Assembly (NCBI RefSeq): GCF_020520425.1
Contig: NC_079487.1
Span: forward strand, 134,314,385 to 134,378,384
Source: Spinacia oleracea
Lineage: Eukaryota; Streptophyta; Magnoliopsida; Caryophyllales; Amaranthaceae
Length of the DNA: 64,000 bases
Direction: 5' to 3'
Position numbers and translations under genes: made by a program. Position 1 is the first letter of the stretch. Every line of letters begins with the position of its first letter. The notes beneath the pieces were generated by a model, which saw nothing but the letters and a program-made list of their open reading frames with translations, did no database searches and was not told where the DNA came from. Below, one piece after another: positions 58,037-64,000 of this stretch.

Positions 58037-60868
58037 TCAGGCAACTAGGCCAGCTTCCTCACTATCAGGAAGCACAATATCAAGCCTCATCATGGGTTTA
58101 TACTTCTTAGGAACCACGGCACCGCCTTGCTGGCAAACTTCAACAACAGCAGGCGCCTTCCCATAAAACCGCTTAAGCTCAGCCCTCAAAGGCGGCCCAC
58201 CAGGATCTCTAACGTGCCACACGTAGTTCGGCGGGAATACTTCATCAACTGTTGCATCTTGCCAACCATGCTTCCCATCCCTCCACTGATGCTTAAATTC
58301 CCCACATAGCTTCGCATCGTGGCCCCACGGACCCACGTGAATTTCCGGGCAATATCCACAAGCTTTCACAGAATACTTCCCCATCAACTTCCTCAAACCC
58401 TTTGCAACAGTTTCATATGAATCCATTGTTTCTTGAGCAATCACAGACAAATCTGATGGGTTTGGTGGTGGAAACCGAAACAGAGCACCCTGTGTGTCAT
58501 AGTTTATCAGTGCCGAAGTATCTCTAGGGCTAACTGTAGGATCCTCGAGGTATCCACCTCGGTCAATCACTTTCTTTCCAATGGTTCGTATGGGGTTGGT
58601 TCTCCGGCGTGAAGGGTAGCCTGGTAAATCAACACCAGCTTGGATACAGAGTTCAACAATGGCAGGGATCCGGTCGTAGTCAAACCTGGTTTCATGCTTG
58701 ATTCGTTGGCCAAAAGGGTCAAAGAGATGGTATGACTCGATGGCTATAAGCACATCATTGATTGACCCCTTAACCCATAAGTGACAACCTTGACGCTTAT
58801 TGCTGCTTGAGCCCCGGCAGTTCTGTATTTGATGCCCGGTCTCAGCAACATGGATTTCAGAGCACTCGCTACAAAAGAATTATCTACTTAGTAACAACAT
58901 GACAGATAAATCATCTTTAAAAGTAAACAAAAGAATTGAATTTCTTTGGCATCACTCAGAGCTTCTAGTTACTAGTTTTCAAGTGACAAAATTTGTGTTC
59001 AAGTGTTAGTAGTTGACTCAAGAATTTACAGATAGGCCGCTTAAATCTGAAAATCACAAACCAGAAATAACAAATTTGAAGCAGTATTTTGAACCAACAA
59101 GTAATAAAAATTATCTCAGTTTCTAAACCATAAGTTTACTGGTTAAAAGCTAAGAGTGATAACAAAGTAAAACTAACGAGTTAGAATATCAAATCAAGCT
59201 TACCTACACGCATAGACTGGAATTACGTGCAAGAGTTGTGCAAGACCTTTAATCAGACCCTCCCAAGCAAACAGAACTTCGTGTGCAACAGGAATTAGTT
59301 CAGGGACTAGTAACCCGTTATCGGGAGGTTCAAGTGGCTTTTCTATACCCATTTGAGCAAGTTTCTTGTTTTCCCTTGCCATCCTCTGGATCTCTGTTAT
59401 CGGGATCGGATAGGGTTTTTTCTTGTTCTTCGGTAATATAGGTGGAAGATCCACATTCTGGGTAAGTCCTTCCTTTTTCAACCGATAGGGTTTTTTTGGT
59501 GAAAATCTCTCTTCTTTCACTGATCGATCTCCTTTATGCTTTTGCCTCCAACAGACAACACTCCGAGATTGTACTTGTAACCTTTCTGTATGAGACCCTC
59601 GATGTACACCTTGCTATGAAATAGATCCCCAAATGAGTCTTTAAAACAGGTATATATCCAGATAGTTAAATAACTAAAATCCACTTCAATATCAACCTTT
59701 TAAGTGTGTAGGAAGTAAAAGTGAAAAAATTAGCAATTAACTTGACCCGTCAACAATACTGCCAAATTATTCCAACATTCCAGTGACGATGCAGAACAAA
59801 ATAAGGTACGGAGAGTAATCTCCTCCATCAAGTAAATTAAAACAAGTATTCATCAAAGATGACAATAACATCTTACATCCCTATTCAATGATTACTAGTT
59901 TGATCAACTTGTAAACTATGTTACCCGGAATCGGATACCCATATCGGACACGGGTACGTGTCCAAGTGTCTGACACGGCTATTTTGTGAAAAAAAATGCA
60001 TGATTTTTGTCCAAAATGAAGTATCTAAGTGTCCATACCCATGTCCAAGTGTCGAGGATATGACACGGGTATTTGAGGTAAAATGAAGAGTCCAAGTAAC
60101 AGAGCTTGTAGCTCATTCGCTGGCTAATGGTAAGTAGGACTTCTATTACTTCGTATATTTTTGCATTGGGTTGCTAATTGCTACAGTGACCCTTATTTGT
60201 CAACAAAAAAACCCTCAACTCCTCAAGTAGGTGATGCTTACTTATGAATGAAGAGCGTAAATCCTAGCATTAAAATCCCTGTTCGCAACAAGGCTCGCCA
60301 TAGATTTACTTATACAGATCTTGAGATCTTGAATATTTAAACACTGTAGCCTTACTCCTAGGTATACTTCAAATAGGAGTAGGACACTCAGCAATCAGCA
60401 TCAGCAACTTTGGAGTAGGAAGGACTAAATCAAAAGTCTGCCTTATCGGTCTACGTATTTGTCAACAAAAAGAAGTCTATGATGGAAAATGTATCATCTT
60501 TTGATTGCAATGTAATTTCAAAAAATAAGGATAGCTAATGAAATAAATCACAATCCAATCACAATTCACAAGCTACTTTAATGCAACATCACAAATTCAC
60601 AAGCTACTTCAATGAAATATCACAAACAAGCTACTTCAATGAAATATCACAATTCACAAGCTACTTCAATGAAAATATCACAATTCACAAGCTACGTCAA
60701 TGAAATATCACAATTCACAAGCTACTTCAATGAGATATGTTCTTTAGTTAAACATAATACGAAAGGAGAACAAACGAGTCTTACCGGACACTTGAAGACA
60801 GTTAATAGCTGATTGGAACAAGCCATGGCTCCTGCAGTCAGAGAAATTGGAACCTTACAACATTCCAT
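58037..60868 (-). CDS. APO3: APO-family protein, APO3-like (organellar intron splicing factor)
   Basis: Three coding exons on the minus strand: 60785-60868, 59204-59613 and 58037-58868, giving 441 residues (Arabidopsis APO3 is about 400). Two APO domains are visible. Each has the zinc-binding-like C-x2-C...H...C pattern: ACSECSEIHVAETGH to C in the first, and ACGYCPEIHVGPWGH to C in the second, followed by KHGWQDATVDEVFPPNYVWH. The linker before domain 1, PKNKKKPYPIPITEIQRM, and the stretch KKLAQMGIEKPL match APO3 best. APO proteins bind group II introns in organelles; APO1 acts in chloroplasts and APO3 is assigned to mitochondria. The C-terminus MMRLDIVLPDSEEAGLVA is intact. The first exon (starting MECCKVPISL, with a second Met MACSNQLL) is less certain. 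Its phase works only with the acceptor before 59613. Upstream non-coding exons near 60875 and 61230-61370 are likely. Confidence 0.9.
59930..60100. mobile_element. MITE-like element with GTTAC...GGA ends in APO3 intron 1
   Basis: It begins gttacccggaatcgg, and the right end on the minus strand reads gttacttggactctt. The inside has repeated acacgggtac/gtgtcc words. The target duplication is unclear. Confidence 0.5.
60566..60735. repeat. minisatellite, about 31-bp unit, about 6 copies, in APO3 intron 1
   Basis: Units of the type cacaagctacttcaatgaaa followed by tatcacaatt repeat head to tail with small differences (ctacttta, ctacgtca, extra a). It ends about 50 bp from the exon 1 donor. ORFs across it are repeat by-products. 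Confidence 0.88.
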
Positions 60869-61229
60869 CAAACTCCTGCAATCATGAACAGAACAAGCTA
60901 ACCCCCGTCTGACTTCCGAATTGAGAAGTAATGCGTATAATCAGGCCCTGGAACAGGAAGAAAAGGACAATATGATTTTGAAGTACAATTAAGAAGTGGG
61001 TATAGACTAATCTAACATAGAACAATACCAAAACAAAGCCAACAAAAAAAACCCAACAGATTGAACAAAACCAACAAAATTTCATCATTTGAAACATCAT
61101 TTCAGGAAAAAGTATGAATTAAACAGTTTAGAATCTACAAAAATACAAATAAAATCAACAGAAATTTCCAAAAAATTGATGGAAAATAGACAAGTGAAGA
61201 AAATAGGTGAGGAAAAGAAGCTATACACT

Positions 61230-61430
61230 GTCGTGAACACCGACGATAGCAGCGGCAGAGAAGGAGAGTTGGTTGGAAGTTCCCCAAATTGAAAACCCCA
61301 CAACGCCGGCTAGAGGTGGTGCCTCCGACTAGTGGTGGTGATAGAACTAGAAGATGGTGGTTTTGTTGGAGGGTTTTAGAGGAGAAGGAAGAGGAAGAAG
61401 AGGAAGAGGAAGAGGAAGAGAAGATGCGAG
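61230..61430 (-). promoter_or_regulatory. probable 5' leader exon of the APO3-like gene with a TTCCTC-rich tract
   Basis: On the minus strand a CT/CTTCC-rich stretch (61378-61424, repeats of ctcttcctcttc type) is followed by an ATG-free, GC-richer segment and a possible donor at about 61229 (gaca then gtgtat). A 5' UTR exon would fit. Confidence 0.4.
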
Positions 61431-61551
61431 TTGGAGATTTTTTTTTTCCTCTTATTTGTTTTTTTTTTTTTTCAGAAAATCTACAATTGAATTATTGGAA
61501 TTATTATTATCATTTACACCATAAAAAAAAAAATTATTGTTATTATTAGTA

Positions 61552-61930
61552 GGAAAATTTGTCAAATACAACCTAATAAAGTTATCAATTTGCCAATTAC
61601 AACCTCAAATTTCTATTTTTGCCAATTACAACCTTAAATTTATACGTCCATTTTAAATTACAACCCGAAATTATTTTCCGGCAAAAATCACCGGAAGATG
61701 ATGTCATAATGTTATTAAAAAAAATAGTTATATATTTTCTATAAAAAGAATTAAATCGATAAATAAGAATTAAACAAAAAAAAAAATTGGATTTTTTTTT
61801 TTTTACAGATATTATAAACTTAATAATTTTTTTTAATAACGTTATGACATCATCTTTCGGTGATTTTTGCCGGAAAATGGTTTTGGGTTGTAATTTAAAA
61901 TAGATGTACAAGTTTAAGGTTGTAATTTAA
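61552..61930. mobile_element. long-TIR Mutator-like MITE, TACAACCT family, copy 2, right arm shortened
   Basis: The left arm begins GGAAAATTTGTCAAATACAA and carries the same AATTACAACCT series and ATCACCGGAAGATGATGTCA as the copy at 41792. The right arm matches inward (catcatctttcggtga) but ends after the third word, so about 60 bp of terminus is lost. It lies just upstream of the APO3-like leader. Confidence 0.8.
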
Positions 61931-62718
61931 AATTTCTCACAAAAAGTTGCCGAAGACTTATTGCATTTAAGCTAAAGCGCTTATGGGATTTAAACAGTGT
62001 CCAATAAGAGCTTTTTTAACTCAAACATAACCCTCTACTCATTAGATTATCTTATCCATAATGATGTAGGTGAGATTTGATCTCATGTCGTTTTAACATT
62101 ACATTTATTACGATGAGAGTTTACAATCCACTCTGAAGGGAATTTTTAAGTAATTTCCGGCATTCTCGGGGGCTTTTCGGGTGTTCCGTGACAATTTTGA
62201 GGGCCATTTTGGGAAGAAAAAACAGAGTAGACACTTAAGTTCACTTCAGGGGTGGAGGAATCCTTCAGCATCTATCCCTTCTAGTGTCTATTTTTCCAGG
62301 ATTGTTTAGCATAAGTAGAATAGTTACAAAAATATAACAGTTTATTTGTCAAACAAGTGCAAAAATGAAATAAAAACAGAGCATTCTCAGCATTACTTCA
62401 ATAACAAAAAAGAATTAACCAGTTTAGCATGTACATACATAAAGAGAAAGTTACAGTGAGAAATTTTCTGTAAGTTTCATCAGAGATAAATACAATGAGA
62501 TCATTTGAATGTTGATGCAAGAACCAAAAACTGTATAATGCATTGCTGCTCTCCTATCTCACAAATGGAGGACATTTCGTGCTTCCGAAACAGTCATAGT
62601 TGCACCCTTTTCAAGGGACTCAATGTGGAAGATTTCGACCTTTCAACCCAAGTGTATTATGGAGAGCAGTGCATGTTAAGACATACTAAGTCCCTCGACT
62701 TCTCAAACAAATTTGCAC
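61931..62718. other. spacer between APO3-like and the unrecognised 3' gene
   Basis: No gene. The part from about 62300 to 62718 is likely the 3' UTR of the minus-strand gene ending at 62719. The 106-codon plus-strand frame at 62505-62825 partly overlaps that gene and is a shadow. Confidence 0.4.
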
Positions 62719-63707
62719 TCACTTGGGTTTTTCTGCAGAAGTTCCCTCTTCCCCCTCGTCTGAAGTCGTGTTTAATGTCGACATTTTACCAAAGGATTCC
62801 TTTGCATCTCCGAAGAAATCCTTAACTTTATCGATCACTGTCTTGAGTTGATCTTGAGTTGGGAGCTGAACAAACAAGTAAAAATAAGTGGAACTTAAGT
62901 TATGAACTGTTACAACAATGCAAGAAAGATAATTAAGAATGTAAGGCTCTGTTATGTTCGACTTATTTTGACTTATTTCAGACAAAATAAATTCAGATAA
63001 GTTCAGTTAAGTTCAGTCAAAATACGTCCAATAGAACGGAGCCTAAATAAAGAAGAACACAAAGACACGATAGTACATACTTTGCAGATTTACTCTTTAC
63101 AAATAATAATGTGTTATTGTGTTAGCTACATTCATAGAAGAGAAGAAATTTTTATATAGTATTTTCTAGACAGATGCGGAAGGAAAAGGCAAATTGGCCC
63201 AAGCGAGATCCCCGTGCTGGGTTGTTCTTAAGGGGACTTAACCGATTCAAGGCATATTCTAACATGAACATTTCGAATCACTCTTACAAATTCAGTTCAA
63301 CAATCCACCTCCAAAACACGATAGTACATACTTTGCAGATTTACTCTTTACAAAATTACATATTCCTCAAGTAGACATAGAAATATTCATATGTCCAAAA
63401 ATTTGGAAGTGAGAAATCTTCTATGAAGTAAATTTATCACAAAACTAAGAAGTTACCTCAACAACATCTCTAGGCATAAGAGCAGATCTTAGATCAGTTT
63501 TTTCCTGCATTTTATAAGCACGATGATCAGAAAGTTAACACTGGTGCAATGAGGTTAGACTAGAAGAGATGCATTGATGGTATAAAGATGCAAGGTAAGT
63601 AAAGGATTCAAAAACATTACAACGAGCTTGTAGCCATATCTGAAGTCAGTTGCATTCCTTAAATTGCGGAATTGCTTCTGTGCAATCTTTATCAACCCCT
63701 TTTCGTC
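62719..63707 (-). CDS. 3' end of an unrecognised protein gene, continuing beyond the window
   Basis: Three phase-0 exons on the minus strand: 63624-63707 (DEKGLIKIAQKQFRNLRNAT...YKL), 63457-63504 (EKTDLRSALMPRDVVE) and 62719-62865 (LPTQDQLKTVIDKVKDFFGD...SAEKPK, stop). Together they encode 76 C-terminal residues. The first listed exon starts at an acceptor (ttgtacag), so more exons lie to the right, outside the window; 63708-64000 looks like intron. The sequence is soluble, with an amphipathic KTVIDKVKDFFGDAKESFG helix and an acidic, Glu-rich tail. I do not recognise the family. The donor after 63624 (gttgta) is non-consensus beyond GT. A short MITE sits in the last intron. Confidence 0.65.
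62945..63043. mobile_element. Tourist-like MITE, GAACTTA-rich family, copy 4 (short form)
   Basis: A compact 99-bp element: left GGCTCTGTTATGTTCGACTT, right on the minus strand GGCTCCGTTCTATTGGACG. TAA duplications lie at 62942-62944 and 63044-63046. It is nearly all inverted repeat. Confidence 0.85.
63065..63354. repeat. 39-bp direct repeats flanking about 212 bp, in the same intron
   Basis: The stretch acacgatagtacatacttt continuing to ctctttacaaa is identical at 63065-63103 and 63316-63354. The enclosed segment is richer in GC than its flanks (gagatccccgtgctgggttg). Confidence 0.85.
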
Positions 63708-64000
63708 CTGTACAAGCATACACCAAATATCAGGATGAATGTGTCTTAAATGTATAAAGAGTGAGCACTTCGCACGTAACAGACACATTGGCATATTGCC
63801 CAAAGGTCAACTCAATACAGGTTTGACCAACATAGTAAAACTTGCAATCATGCAGGCTACGAGGGAAAATGAAAATCTTATCTAGTTTTATTCAAAGACA
63901 TGAAAGATGATTCGGCATTGAGTTTAACAGGCAACATTTAGACAATAGCAACTTAGCAACGGGTAAAGAAAGAAGAGAAAAAAGAAGCAAATTCTGCGTT

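Noticed and set aside
62505-62825. 106-codon plus-strand ORF
   Set aside because: It overlaps the spliced last exon of the minus-strand gene and has no recognisable features.

Overview
The window is nuclear DNA of a flowering plant, almost certainly a eudicot. It is AT-rich, its genes have many GT-AG introns, and the gene families are plant-specific: APO organelle splicing factor, type-B response regulator, CYP77A, WVD2-like microtubule protein, AIRP2-like RING ligase and malectin-LRR receptor kinase. The intergenic DNA is full of small non-autonomous elements (Stowaway, Tourist-like, hAT-like, Mutator-like, CACTA) and tRNA-derived SINEs. I saw no coding retroelement, LTR pair, CRISPR, operon or virus. 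The species cannot be fixed from this sequence; a Caryophyllales plant is only a weak guess from the look of the commonest MITE.

Layout. 0-3 kb: a probable terminal exon of a gene entering from the left, a MITE-split tandem repeat, a GC-rich hAT-like element and a roughly 1.1 kb block of tandem repeats. 3.4 kb: TOM9-like mitochondrial import subunit (minus). 5-10.7 kb: a HAD phosphatase tandem pair, first a broken partial copy, then an intact six-exon gene. 11.3-13 kb: AIRP2-like RING E3 ligase (minus). 13-16 kb: three well-delimited small elements. 16-17.6 kb: intronless CYP77A (minus), whose upstream DNA is duplicated and carries three tandem SINEs in one copy. 22.5-27.8 kb: a 15-exon malectin/LRR receptor kinase like Arabidopsis At1g67720 (minus). 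32.2-34.5 kb: a second AIRP2-like gene (plus) with the same intron phases as the first. 35-44.6 kb: gene-poor, with one doubtful cysteine-containing secreted peptide ORF, several MITEs and a mosaic of plastid-like fragments. 44.8-49.3 kb: type-B ARR response regulator (plus). 50.1-55.6 kb: WVD2-like/TPX2-domain protein (minus). 58-60.9 kb: APO3-like protein (minus). 62.7-64 kb: the 3' exons of an unrecognised gene leaving the window on the right (minus).

The genes are ordinary dispersed nuclear genes and do not form one pathway. The most informative signals are in the non-coding DNA. Two duplications provide empty-site controls for transposon insertion (0-0.4 kb and 17.7-19.6 kb), three SINEs sit at one reused target site, and an organellar mosaic lies at 43.7 kb. 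The two AIRP2-like paralogues and the half-dead HAD duplicate are the main gene-evolution stories. I found no convincing evidence of a novel molecular system. Exon boundaries were worked out by hand from splice signals, reading phase and remembered family sequences, so they are predictions.
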